NCBI GenBank assembly: GCA_007844125.1 | Contig: CM017556.1 | Coordinates: 85,282,864-85,346,863 of the forward strand | Source of the DNA: Sinonovacula constricta | Lineage: Eukaryota > Mollusca > Bivalvia > Cardiida > Solecurtidae | Length of the DNA stretch: 64,000 bases | Direction of reading: 5' to 3' | Shown: positions 10,601-25,600 of the stretch, in pieces | Position numbering within the stretch: the stretch's first letter is position 1 | Layout: the number at the start of each line of letters is the position of its first letter | Notes under the pieces: generated by a model | What the model saw: only the letters and a program-made list of their open reading frames with translations | Told to the model about the DNA's origin: nothing | The model's database searches: none | Position numbers and translations under genes: made by a program

Positions 10601-13600
10601 TCTAAAAGAGAACATGCTTTATAAATTAAGCATAGAAAACCCAATACAACATTCCGTCACAATGCCTTCAGACACTGAGATTTTCAGTCCTTATCCTGAT
10701 AAACACATATTGATAAAACTCAAGAAAGTAGTGTAGTTCCAGACCAGCTGGCTCCCTAATCATAATAATCAGGATGTGCACTATCTGCTGCCGAGTCTCT
10801 AGCAATGTGTCTAGATATCTTCAAATAGTGATGTGAGATACTAACTCAGACTGAGTAAAGGGTATTAACAAAATGTGTTACAGCAGGTAACTGGAAGCGT
10901 TTTAGTTTGCATAAAAAAATACATTTTTGTTGTTGTTGTTTATAGAAAAACATTGCATCAGCCTATGTGATGTCATAGGCACTGATAAGACAGTTTAAGG
11001 CAGCCATCTTTGAAGGCAGAAGCTAATGCTTGCCAAATTCTGGAAATATCTAAGGTATTAAACTCACCTCTTTGTTTTTTATTTTTCAGTCTATTTTACT
11101 GAATATTATATCATATTTGACAGGTTTTATGAAGTATTTTAAATATCAAAACTATATTTTGATAGTATAAAAGATAAAAAAAATACTACCAAAAAAGATA
11201 CACTGTTCATTTTATTTAAAGATGAGCCAATAATTTTATTTATTTCTGTGTATTTATTCTTTGTGCATTTATCAATTTTAAAAATATTGCAATAAAAACA
11301 TATAAATTTTTTTAGCTTTCTAATGGTGTATAGCTTTTAATTTTTGGATCACAAATAAAGAAATAATAAGAAAATAAAATTTACGATTATATATAACTCA
11401 TCTGAAAATCCCTTGAAGTTGCCACCAAAGATGGCTGCCAAGATAAGAGACCTTCACTGATGTGAAAACTATGGTGGAAACGAGCTATTTTGGTGCAGGA
11501 TGATTCTGGAATAATGCCAGGGTAGAATAACGTGTACAATGAAAATCAGTTGGAAACTCTTCTCACATTAAATCTTTCAACCTGACAGGGACTTGAACCC
11601 ATTCGGTGTGAAGCGAGCAGTCAGAGTTTTATGTTCATTAGTTTCATCTGCTAAGTTTGTTTAGATTTGTTGAATTAAAAAAGATAGATCTATTGATTTT
11701 ATTCATAAAAATGCCCCAGTTCAAACTGTTTTATCAAACTTCAAACTATGTAGATGAACATGTGTTAACTTGTTCAACATAACTTTAGCTTATGTTACTT
11801 GCACATGATAGAATACACGACCAAAAATGGTGTGGAATGCTAATGTTTCATGTAAAAAAAAATGGTTTGCTGACCAAAATTTATTTAATTTTAATTAGTT
11901 TGGTTGTTTTTATTTATAAACATACTTCATGTCACCATAAGTAAGCTTATTTTGACATTTTGACCAGATTAAGGTAATTAAAACTTACCTAGACCAGCAT
12001 CGCCTGATACCCATGCTTGACTTTTCCGTTTTACCACATTCGTTGACCATGGGTTTATTGGTAAATTTGCCAATCATAATACTCCTTATAAAATCCATAC
12101 TCTTCAGCATGAAGACTAGAAGTATAACAATGGCTGCACCCAGTGCCACAATTGAAAGAAACAAGCTTAATCATTGGACTGAAATCTTCATCGGATTATG
12201 AAGCGACCAATGAAATATCATTATCCAAAACCGTATAAACTAAATATCCCAAGGGCAATGAATGGAGAGTAATGAAATGGATCGGTCATGGGTGTCCGAC
12301 GATGCTAAACCAGCTGCTTTTCCTAGTAGCTGCCTCATCAAAAGCTGCACTATTTGCGACAGTCTCTGGCAATAATTGTAGTTAACTGTGCATGTTAGTA
12401 GATGCTAGTAGGTAACTAAAGTACCGGTACTTAAAGTATTAGTTGTAAGCAAAAAATTAACAATAAGTATGAGTTGTTACCTAATAATTAACATTAAGTA
12501 CAAGTTGTTAGCAAATAACTAACATTAAGTACAAGTTGTTAGCAAATAACTAACATTAAGTACAAGTTGTTAGCAAATAACTAACATTAAGTACAAGTTG
12601 TTAGCAAATAAGCCGTTTCTTTCAATTAGACTTAAAGACAAAAAAAATCATAAGAGAACTAAGCAATATTCCATCCATATTGTAACATTATGTAGTGTTA
12701 CAAAGATCTTTTCTAAGGGTACCTGTCACATCTGATTGGTCAAATGGACACACCTGACCAATCAGATGCTTGCCAACAACAACACAGGTGTCCCAGATCA
12801 TTAGACTAAGCCTAGATAGTGCAGTCAACATGTACTTTTAAATACCAATATACGATCGTCATGAATCCATAAATATGTGTTATATTCAAAACAGTTAACA
12901 TCTATTCAAAATGCCCACATTATGCTATAGTATAAAGAAGCCATGAGGTTACTCTGCATTGCTATGTGCACTGACCATTCCCATACACGTGAACTCTCCT
13001 ATTTTGGGAGGGTGACTCTCACTGTTAAGGTTCAAATCTACTTGAAACTGAAGGGGCTTTTACACATTTTTATAAATCTTCCTATCTGGAAAGGGATACC
13101 TGCCTTCTTTGTTTATATAAAATAACAAATCTTCAACTTTGCAAGTGAAAGTCTCCCACTTTGGCCTCAGAAAAAGTTAACGTGTATGCATGATTCCAAT
13201 GTGATCAAAGTGAAGGCCATGGTTACCAGCTTACCTCTTAGGAATATCTGTCAAATTGCCATTTTCATCACCACCTGAACCCTTGCATAGACTGGAGCTA
13301 AATTAATTTAAGAAAAGGAAAACTGTGATTGAGTTATTTAAATAATAAAACATATCAGTAAATAATGATTTTAACTTTAAAATAATTTCTGAATATGATC
13401 ATTTATTAATGGGTAAGACAAATATTCTTTTTTTTATTAAGTTTCAAAGAAAATGCTTGAAGGTAATGTTGTGCTTAGTTTATGCTTGAATGTAATGTTA
13501 TGCTTAGCTTATGTTTGAAGGTAATGTTGTGATTAGTTTGTTTGAAGGTAATGTTGTGCTAAGCTTATGTTTGAAGGTAATGTTATGATTAGTTTGTTTG

Positions 13601-16600
13601 AAGGTAATGTTGTGCTTAGCTTACGTTTGAAGGTAGTGTTGTGATTAGTTTGTTTGAAGGTAATGTTGTGCTTAGCTTATGTAAAAGTATTCAGTTCAGG
13701 AAAAAATTATGTTTGACAGTAACTAATTATAATATAATCTGTTTTTCATATAAATTCACAATTAAAAGTCATGGCAGATTTTGCCTTCAATATACAATAA
13801 AACCTTGCTAAATGACCATCCTGCTAAATGGGGCAATCCGCTTTGCGGGACACATTTTTCCAAAACCGTTTTGTTCTTTCAATATTTTAATGTCCCACAA
13901 CCTCTGGAAGTGGGGCACCTCACTACTTGGGACCCAGGACAGTCATTTCAAAACCAATTAACAAATTCACATCTTTCTTAATACCCGCTACTCGATCCAG
14001 CACCAGGTTGTCTAGTGATGCAAGTGTCATTAATCAGCTTATTGTGCCTGACAACACGCTCGAGTTAACAGGAAAGTTTGCATGCTTTATGACATTAAAT
14101 TATGACATTGCCTATTCACTTAAGGTTATCATAAAGAAGTAAATTATGGTGGCAATGCTTTTTACAAACTGATGCCAGATTGTAAGTTAACGTTGTTCTT
14201 AAGCTGTACAAAAGGATCTGCATGAAATGACCTCATCTCTCCTCAGCATTGAGGAAGACTTTCAGAAGCAGGCAGTGAAATTCTACACCAAAGGCAGGCA
14301 GACAACAAATAACCCGTTCCTTCAGTAGTTGCAATCTGACACATGCTGTTTACTAAATGAAATGCACTATTGAATGTATATGCTGTCACATAAGACAGTT
14401 TATTAATTTATTTATGTTCTGTTTTAAACTCTTCATTCACATATTAAAAATAAATTAACAATGCTGAGAATATAATTTATTTCTATGTTTAATTAAATCC
14501 TTGTGAAAAATGACTAAATTCTAAAAGGGTATTATACAATAAACAATAAAAAACAATATAGAAAAATTGAAACAAACTATAACACAGTATGTACACTAGA
14601 TAATATTGATACAATATAGATACATTTTAATATTACACCTTTTCGTAGATATAAGTATTGTTATAAACTCACTTAGAGGACCATCTTGCTCAGAACAACA
14701 GGTGGTTCCCTAAGCAAGGTTGTACAGTATTATCAATATATTTTATTTGATTTCTAAATTCTGAATTATCAATTATCTGATACGTTTAAGCAGACCTGTG
14801 GTGAACCTATGTTTCTACCAGAAAATTGGCTTACTCACCACTGACACTTTGGTTTTGCTGTTATCAGCATAACTAGGTTGAAGTGATTTATTAAAAAAAA
14901 CACCCAAAAAACCCAACCTTAACAAACACTTACGGGTCTATAACTTTTTTATACCAGAGTGTCCCCACCAATACCAGCAGCAGAATGAGCGCTACCAGTG
15001 GTATCACCACAGCAGCCCATGGAAAGGGGCTTTGTTTTGTGGGAGTGGCTGACCTGAACGGTCCAAACCATTGACTATAGGTACACCCAGCAGATGTACA
15101 GACCCCCCCACGGACACTGAAAATAGAGACATAACAACGCATCAAGACATACATACAAATATGGTGCAGATGTAATACAGAACAGAAATACTGCAAAACA
15201 TTTGCAAAACATAGAGACCGAAACTGTATACTGTATAACATAAATAAGGTAAAACCAAAGTAAAATATACAAAATATGACAAAAATACAACAAACATTCC
15301 AAAATTACATATATGGCATAACATATGTAAAGAACTACTGCAAAACAAAAATTCAGAAATATTGCAATACATAGCAATACATGAGTACTGCTTAAAAACC
15401 CATATCGATGAATCAAGAGAAAATTATTCTATATATAACTAGGTTTTTCACATTTTATAAAAAAGCTGGTAAATCTTAATTTTTCTTTTAGTAGTGAACT
15501 GAAAAAATATTTTTTGAGGTTATTTAATAACAAAGCAATATAGGATTGTATTTATTATATAAAGACATTTAATCTTTATTAAATATGGGTTTTTTTTTAT
15601 TGTTTGCATATAGGATAGTTTTTCATCTGATTGCAGACTTTTCAACCAATCTCATTAAAATCATATCCTAATTTCCCTCATCTACTGTCCGTTATTAGGA
15701 TCTGACTACATCGCATAAGAGGTCGTGTCAAAATGACCTTTGTGTAATTGAATATGCATAGACAAGTGCCCGTATTTCGACCAATGCAATCGCTCCTTTC
15801 AAAACTACTATAGAATCCTTCCCGATACAGCAGTCAACACATACCTCTTTTTAAACCGCTGAATCAGCCATCCTTTCTATTGGCATGCATTAATTTTTAC
15901 ACATTTTGTTCAATCAACAATTTATCTATCGGTATCTACCATAACATTTCATAATTCCATTTTTAAGTAGAATACGAAAGGATTTTCAACGCAACCCACT
16001 GCGAAAACGCTTTCGTTATCCGCCATGACAATTGCAGCGAGCGAGTTGTGAATGTATTTACCAGTGTTACTAAAATAAGGATTTCTAGTTCAAAACTTCT
16101 TTTTGTTGGATGGTTTATACATATTTGTAGAGGTTATATATGTCTCTTTTGAAATATGTAAAGTTAAGTTTAAGAATGTGTGTAGATTGCATGCAATCAC
16201 GAGTTAAACGCGACCCTTTACCATTAAAATTTTATAGCGTGTAGAACGTTGCTCGCAGTATACCACAAGATTTTGTTGCCGAGAATTTCATTGGCTACTG
16301 AAAAGGTCAATTTGAGGTGAACCGTAATGGGAAGTCATCAGATCCTATTACACTTAATACTGGAGCTGATTTTAATGAGATTGACTTTTCAACATAAAAT
16401 GAACAAAAAAGTGCAAAATATACAGAAATGCTGCAAAACATATACATCTAGACCAGATTATGCTGTATTATTGTTGCATATATTGCATGCCATGTACAAA
16501 TCATTTACTTATTTGTTGTTATGTGGTGTATATGGGCCAGTGGTCTAAAAACCTACCCCTGCCCCCACCCCACCCCTTCCCTCTTCCCCTCCCATCCAAT

Positions 16601-19600
16601 TCCATCCATCCATCTATACATAAATATGTCATACCATATCATGATAAGGTCCTATGAGTATTGCATCAGATATACAAATCTGAAACTGCATAGAACAGAT
16701 GAACATACCTATGCCCTGAGAGAAAGCAAGACACAACATAAAACAGAGCAAACCCAACTTTAAACTTTACCTCCATGGAAGATTCAGTCAGCAAAAAAGC
16801 AGACTGGGTGCTTAAACAGTTTTACACACATAAAGAAATACCGCAAAACATGCTTTCTTAAAAGGTGTAAAAAAATGCTTAAAGAAATAATTCACCAAAG
16901 ACATACAAAAATATTGTAAATCATTCTTACAGAAATGTTGCAAAATATGTTACTTTCATAACAACTGCAAAACATACAAGAAACATAAACAAATGTGGCA
17001 AGTTATAAATACATGTATTTATAAAACCAAGCATATTATCACTTATGTCCAAGTCCCAGAAAGGCTTAAACTTTCGAGCCATTTTAGCTATTCTCAAATG
17101 CATCTGATGTTCAATCCACAAACAATATATACAATTTCTTCCCCAAACAATTATAGCCAGATGTTTCTATAAGGATAGCTGTGTTATTGTGATTTTTTTT
17201 AAAAAAACTAAACAGATACAACTTGTATCCTCAAAGCCTCTCATGTGTAGGTTAAGTGACCCAAAACATTTATTATAGGTGATTTTATAAGTTGTGAGTC
17301 TGTGTTTGAACACAGGTTTGACAAGTTTTCTTTTCTTCATTTATTTCATTACAACGCACTCACACAATTCTTGCCATATTTGTGGCGCCCAACTAATAAT
17401 TGACGGAGGAAAACCCTAAGACATGTGACTGGGTAGAACCATCAGCATACCACAGGTCAGGTAGAACGTGGGTTAGAGTCGCTGATTTGTAACTCCTCAG
17501 CCTGTCATTACCTGGCTTCGATTCATGGTTGGAGGAAGAATTAGCATATGGGAAAGTTTTCCAGCTTATCTGCTGTGTGCTGGTGGTTCCACTCAGACAT
17601 AAGTCTGTGATCCTCCTCAACCTATAATTAGCTGGAAGTCACCAATATGACCATAATTGTGTCTGTGTGATGTAACAACAAAAACAACCTATTAAAAAAA
17701 CTATGCTGCAAGAAGTATGGAACCTGATTATACAGCTCCTCCCAGCAGGGAGATGGCTGCTCTGGATCTACTCTATTTGTCCTAGCTTTATTATTAAATT
17801 ATTAGCATGCTAACAGTTAAAAACACCAAAACCTCAATCATTGTCTAACAGACGTCAATTTTACCCTCCCCAAAAAATCAACAAATATGTTTGTAAATGT
17901 GTCATTTATAGAAAAATAACTACTCACAAGAAGCGATGTGCAGCTGGCAGAGGTCCATTACAAGAAACATTATTGTTGTCACAGGGCCCTGACCCGATCA
18001 TAAAAGTCTCTGGAAAATACAACTGCGCTATGACTACCTAAATCCTAATGTAAATAATTTAGTTATATTCATAAAAAATCTTGTTTGTTATTGTTGTTGT
18101 TTTTTCTTTATTAAAATCAGAAATCGCCTTAACTTAAAATACACAAAAAACTGGACAACTTTAATTAACAAACTAACATAATTTATTAACATCCAGAAAG
18201 TTTAAGGTCTTACTTTGTTAAGTATATTTTAATAACAATTTTAAACAAAACAAATGCATGCATATACCACAAAAAAGTTACAATACTGACTTTATGGACA
18301 ATGTCACAAAATTACCTTAGGAACTTAAGTACATTATTAACACAGTAGATTTCACTAGAGAAAAGATATAAATCATCAATGTTAAGAAGTTAACCTATAC
18401 AGAACAATTACAGTGGTACAAGGATTTTGTTCACTTTCATTTTGGAGGCAGATATCAACCAACTGGTAGACAGAATCTTTAAAAAAAAAAGATAGTGCAA
18501 AATTGAACTATACCTCTATTTTCAAACAGAACAATTATGTAAGACACAAATATATTTTATAAATACCCGACAACAATCACAATTGTATACCAGGATATTT
18601 CGATTAAATCAGACATTACCTTGTATATCGGTGTCCTTGAGATAAATTTTGTAAGGTTTTACAAAGCTTGCTTGGGAAGCAGTTACCCAAAACAGGTCTG
18701 GAAATTCTGCAAAGAGGAATAAATATCGAACAGCTGAATCATTCTTATTTTTATGACATTTTAATCTTTCCTACATAAGTTAAATCTTAAACTATTGATT
18801 CTATTTAAATAAATCAATCTGCATTACTTCTGAAAGTTAACTGCCTTCCTATGAATAAATCTATATCACATTGGAATGTATACCTGCATTCCTTAAAATA
18901 ATCTAGATCACTTTTGAATGTATGCTTGCATTCCTTAAAATAATCTATATCATTGCTGAATGTATGTTTGCATTCCTTTAAATAATAAATATATCACTTC
19001 TGAATGTATGTTTGCATTCCTTTAAATAATATATATCACTTCTGAATGTATGCTTGCATTCCTTAAAATAATATATATCACTTCTGAATGTATGCTTGCA
19101 TTCCTTTAAATGATATATATCACTTCTGAATATATGCTTGCATTCCTTTAAATAATATATATCATTTCTGAATGTATGCTTGCATTCCTTTATATAATCT
19201 ATAACACATCTTAATGTATTCCTGCATTCCTTTTAGAAATCTATATCATTTCTGAATGCAAATGAAGTATGGAAAACTTATTAAGTGTTCACATTTACAA
19301 TGAAAAAAGGTGGGTCCCGGGGACCTAGTACCTGGAAAACTGTGAGGTCTCATACAAAATCCACCCTGTCCCTATGAAATTGTACTCAATTTTATTGTTA
19401 TAATGTAAAACATGTAGTTTTATCTTGTAAAATGGGCTTTGTGAACAAAACAGAAAAAGCACATAAGTGCAGAATGTCTGATAATCACTGAGATTTGAAA
19501 TTCTGAACGTGTTTATGTGTTTTACTGGAACTGGTGATGCCATTTTGTCAACATCTGGCAAGGTGTGCGTAACTATGCAACCACGACTGGTTACAGTTAA

Positions 19601-22600
19601 TACTTCATAAATTGCTACCATTTTTTCACATTTATGAAAAACCAATCGAGACAGCGAATATATTTATCATATGTAACAACCACTAGTAGTATTTCCTAGG
19701 CTGTTTTCAGTTCAATGAGAACTGCTTTACATTTTTGGAAGATGGATTGAACTGCAAGTAAGGAATCTTTATGTTGCGTCCCTGAGACGCGTTGTACCTT
19801 TCAAAAATGTGTCCCAGGCAACACTGCTTATTATATCTATGCTGTAAATTTTTACAATAAATCACATTCATAATTTATCACACAATATGTAGTAACTATG
19901 GATTGATTAGCTGTTTACATAAGTAATCAATGATACTACACATACCAGCGCTGCCATTCTGCGTTGAGGCCACAACAAGAAACTTGTTTGTGATGCGTCC
20001 CTGCGAGTCGTCCATGAAGAACCTTTTTTCCAGCTTCACTGTGACACTATTGATGGTGGAACTATCCCAAATCACATTCTTGTACTCATCAGTCTTCCAA
20101 GCAGGTGGCTCTGTACAAAGGTGATTCAATTGTTATTCAATTAACATAGTTTTAGTAGATACTATCATACGGTACTTTTTACTGAAATTAAAAGTAAAGA
20201 GGTTAATATCATATGGTGAAAGATATATAATGTTAATAAGTGATTTGATATTGGCCCTGTTATTTGTCTGAGGACATTCATATTGACCTGAGGACAAAAA
20301 ACAGAGGCAAATCAAATCACTTATTTATTGACAAGTTTATTAAATAACTACATGTACTTATAACATTTCACATATAAGCCTTAGTTAGTTTTTGCATTAA
20401 TCCAAGTCAGAAAATGCTTGTTTGTGTTTTTGTGAAATCTTCACATTGTAAATTTACTTCGGTTAAACACTACCAATTCAAGCATTGAATGTTAGAAAAC
20501 TGAGAATATTTTGTTTCATAAATTTATGCCACCTATCGGCGTCTATACACAGACCGAGTTAAAACAAAATGGCTGCCATTTCCTAGAGCTTGGTGCTGAA
20601 ATCTATATCATTTTTTGGCCCTGCCTTATTAGCCAATAAAATTACTTCAAATGGGGGTTTAACATCTATATCACTTTTTTGCCCGGGTCCGAAAAAGTGA
20701 TATAGATATTGGCACTGTTTTAAAGCAGGTCGTCATGTTATTGAAGCTGGCAGGTGCTTTTTCATAGGACTAATAATGTATAGTTATTTAATAATACGAT
20801 ATAATTAACTGAGCAGTAGTAAATAATCATAAGTATAAGAGGAGTGAAATTCAATTAAGCAAGGGGTAGTAAAAAAATGTTATGTCTGAGATAAGTATGA
20901 AGCTATCAACAGTTTCATTTAATGTCATTTTGTCTCTGTACAAAGTACTCACAATTATCACTCTTCTTCAGAAGAAACTGCACAGTTACAGGTATGTGTA
21001 GACTGGTTTAGCTTAGGATCTACTATTACAAATGCAAACACTTCAACATTTATTCAAATTACTTTTAAGTATTTCAAAAAAGATCAACAAAATTAGGTGA
21101 ATTTTCAAATTCATTTACATGTTATAAGAAAGAAAACGTTTAACTGACAAGTACCCCATTACCCTACTGAATTTCAGTGATTTATCAGTGAAACAAATTC
21201 ACAAATATCTTATTGAAAAAGTATCATCTAGTGTGCAGGAACCTTAACAAAATAGATGTTTTTGTATGTACATGTATACTTACTACATGTCCCTGTAGTG
21301 AAATTGCTGGTTGCATTGTGTCCATTGGGCAGTGACTGGACCTGAAAGGTAACATCATTTACATTCTGGGGTTAAGTTATATATAGAATAATTGGCATTG
21401 TAATTGTATATTACTATTCATTTACAAGTACTGGATACAGATAATTATTGTTGAAACATGAATTGAAATTGTCATAATGAATAAAAACTACATTGTCCTG
21501 TTTTATAAACAAGAACAGTCACAAGACAATGCATCAAGCTACGTGTATTCAAGCTGTTGTTAGCATTATACATGATTGCTTGATTGTACTTGCATGTAAA
21601 ACTTCAACACTTATCAGTAAAACCTTGACCCTATTCCTACAAGATCTGTCCTAGAGCTATCAAACTTGATTATATCAGCAGATTTAATCACAAGGGAGAA
21701 ATGTGTAAAGTTTCTTTCCAATCTGTACATTCGTTTTTAAGAAAAGAGCTTGACAGATCCTGCTTGCAAAACTTTAACCTGAGCATTATGGCAACACCAA
21801 GCTTAGGTGTGTGAAAATCTGTACTTATTCATAAACCAGTCAAGTTAAAAATAATTTATATGCTATTTCTGATAATCAGCAGACTACTTTAGAAATAGTG
21901 AAATTATAGATGGCCTCACCCTACCATGTGTGCTCTGCATTTATAGGGAACTAAATTGTGAGCTTAATCTGCAACTTCATAATTAAAAGATGGTCCTTAC
22001 CAGTCATGTATAACTGTATGTTCTATGGAAAATAACTGTGTAATAAATATGCAACATGCAACTATTATAAGTCCATAATTAAAGGTAGCCTAAACCTTCC
22101 AGGTATAACTCTGCATGTTCTATGGAACTTAATTGTGTAATTAATCTTCAACTTGTAACTTTATTATAATTATTAGTCCATAAAGATGGCCCAAATCTGC
22201 CAGGTATAACTCTGCATGTTCTATGGAACTTAATTGTGTAATTAATCTTCAACTTGTAACTTTATTATAAGTCCATGACTTAAGATGGGCCTTACCTGCC
22301 AGGTGTAACTGTGCTCAGCTTTAAGGCTGCTATATACATGATGCAACAATCGACTGTGTCCATATACATTGTTTTCTGCATCCTCATCTGTGTGATTAAC
22401 GTCTTTGTAGGCATTGCCATCTGTCGAAAAGATCCTCAGCAGGTACTGGCTGATGATAGCATTCCTTTTCAGAACAGGAGGGGTCATCCAGGTAAAATTG
22501 ACACGGCTGGCATCACATTCAGAAAACTTCCTCACATTCAAATGGGTGGCAGCACCAGGGACTGCAGAAACAAAGCAGAAACAATTAAAACAAGCAATCA

Positions 22601-25600
22601 CAGCTGTTGCCAAGAAATTATCAGTGAAAATTCAAATAACTTGACACCATTGTTTGCCCTAATGAGACTATGCAGAGAAGTCCAAGATTGAGAGCTCAGA
22701 GTTCATGGTCATACTTAAAAGGAAAATAGTTTGCCTTCACCACTGAATGATCTAGTTCTTGCATGTGACATCTTTACCTGTAAGGAAGCAAGCATTTGTG
22801 CCAAGCTAAAGGTAATTGAAAATTTATTCATTCCTTGTGTAGTCAGAGCCAGGAAACTATTTTGGACTGACTCATGGACCAACTAAATGACCACTTGGCT
22901 AATGGGGTGTAAGGAGGCAGACTGTCTTCAAATTGTCATTTCATTTAACAGTATTAATAATTATAAAGGAATGAAAAATGTAAATTTTTTCCTAGAGAAT
23001 GGTATAAATTTTATACATATAAAAAGTTTGATATTATATCCCCATAAAAATGTTTCTAGTTGTACAGTCTATGGACTGTGTACTAACCTCCATTCAGTGA
23101 TCGTTTGATACCATCAGCATACACAGGATCGCTTGTTCCATTGCTTGTTCCTGCTGTCACAGAGATATTGTACTCCCAGTACTCCTCTAAATCCTGGATG
23201 GTACAGTTGACCGACAAGTAGCCTGGACATAGAACAGACCATGGTATAAAAAATGTTATTTACAATTCTAAATTTTGAAACTGATTTATAGAAAAACAAA
23301 ACACTTTTGCTTAAATAGGAAAATTTACAGATTACCAACTTGTACTTAAGAGCATTCATGGCAGGCAATGGACACAACTGATACAGCTATAAGTAATGAT
23401 TAAGTAAGTATAAGCCAACTATGAAATCTTTAAACTGACAAACAAGTATAAAACAGTATTAATGAGAAGGTTAAACAAGAATTTTTATTGAAAATGATGA
23501 AGACTCCCCAGATAATTCTGTGCCACACAATATATTTTTGTTTTATTATGGTTATATATGTATTGACGACATCCAGCTAATTATTGGTGAAGACTCTAGA
23601 CTTATGTCTGGGTAGAACCAGTAGCACACTGCAGGTTAGCTGGAAAACCTCTCCACATACAAATTCTCACCCCAACTGGGACTCAAACCCATGCAGTGAG
23701 GGGCTGCGACACAATGTAAAACAAAGGGCCATAACTCCATTAAAATACAACCCTTCATGACACGCCATTGATATGTTCAACTAGGATTCAATACTTACCA
23801 TTCCTGTAAAGTTACATAAAAAACAGTAGCCAAGAAATAACTGGGACAAATAAATATCAACAGACTGACAGACCGAATGAAGAAATGCCAAGACAGTCCC
23901 CAGTAATTTTTTATCTCGGTGTATAATAAAACTGAACAAAATTGTTCAAATTCTTTGTAGAATTCAGGTAAAAGGACAACATTGTGCAAATATAGTTACA
24001 TTCCTTAAAATGTCGAACAAAATAAGGCAGTTACTGATATTATCAGTTATCTTTGGCAATAACTAGTGTGCAAAAGTGTTTGACATTTTTTCAGGTGATT
24101 TAGGATAATTTATAATTAATCAGTTATATTGAGTAAGGAATGAAAACTTTAGAGTCTTGAATCAAAACAAAAACTTTTTTTTTACAAGAACATAATCAAT
24201 TTGCACATTTATCATTATTATGACATCTAAGATATCTATTGCATTTTATACAACCCAAAAATCTTTTAGGTTACAATTTGTTAAACTGCTTAAATGGGTT
24301 GACATATTGCAAGTCACTTGAAATAAACGGATATGGAATTACCATAAAAATAGTTTTCTGTTTTTTAATAACATCAAGTAAAGATTGTTTATCATATCCA
24401 TTTTGAATTGTATAAATGATAAAGGTGTACATTCTCCCAAAACAAACACACATATTAAAGCTAAAGCTAAAACAATTTCAAGAAAACTTTAAATTTGAAA
24501 TGAAAAACAAAATGATTGGAAATGTTGATTTAGATGTTTTTTAGCCAGGAATCTTAATTGCTAATATTAAATCCTTGAGAAATTGTTGTGATGTATTTAA
24601 CTACAATACTGTGCATAGAACCGATGGAACTAATGCTGTAGCTGAAAAAGAATCGCTACACCCATTTCTCTGATATTTAACAGTCTTTAACCATATTTTG
24701 GGTCATAGAGATAGACTATGGTATTTGGGGACAGAAAGACAGAGTGACTCCAAATTAATCGCCAATAGCTTAACCCCTAATTCTCAATGTTGGTTATAGT
24801 GGGAGTTTGAAAGGATCATTCACTTAATGCATCGTCAAGGAAAGTACTGATAAATTGAGCAGGCATAAGATGGGGTCCAACATAAAGTTGAAGACAGAAC
24901 ATAACAGGCATGCAATATGGCACCTTGGTCTGTAAACCCACGAAATTTCATAGAAAACGTGTTTTTCTATCAAATATTTCCAGGCAGGCATAATGTAACA
25001 AATAATATATGACAACTATAATTTAAAATTCAAAAACCCTCAATAAACTGAGGTACCTGCATCAGCCAAATAATTAAACCTCTTTATTTTTCTATATCCA
25101 TTTTTTTTTACCAATCAATGCAGTCGTTTTGTGACACATGATCTTATACATATCTGTGTAGGACAGTACATCAATCATCCACATTAATTACATTATTGTA
25201 TAGTAATCTCACCCTTTTGAACACAAACAATATACAATAAAAACCGTTAAAGAATACAGAAGAAGACTCCAGATGAAATTTTTATATCCAAGCAGTTTTC
25301 ATTATGTTTTGTGTATAATACGAGAGTATGATTCAAGTGTCTCGAATAACTGAAGCATTAGTTAGCATTCAATTGTAAACAAAAACAGTTGATTGTTTAA
25401 AGTTATTGTTATATTGTATTTTAATTGCTTTTGTTAACTTATTTTACTACCATCTCTGATATTTATAAATCCAAATATGTTTTTAAAAGTCTGTCTTGGA
25501 TATTAATCCAAAGTAGTATTAATGAAAGAATAATCAAGAGTAAAATGTTAAGTTCATAACAAACAAAAACTGGACATAGAATAAAAGGTCATTTTACACT

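Noticed and set aside
12943..13125. 60-residue plus ORF with Cys/His near the N-terminus
   Set aside because: No splice borders, no recognisable domain, and the length is within chance for this base composition.
14930..15416. Long Tyr/Cys-rich minus ORFs upstream of the transmembrane exon
   Set aside because: Sequence beyond 15116 is intronic (acceptor 'attttcag' at 15117) and derives from a degenerate 'actgcaaaacat' repeat.
22311..22691. Plus ORFs of 126 and 76 residues
   Set aside because: Shadow of the FN3-6 exon on the minus strand, which carries clear domain hallmarks.
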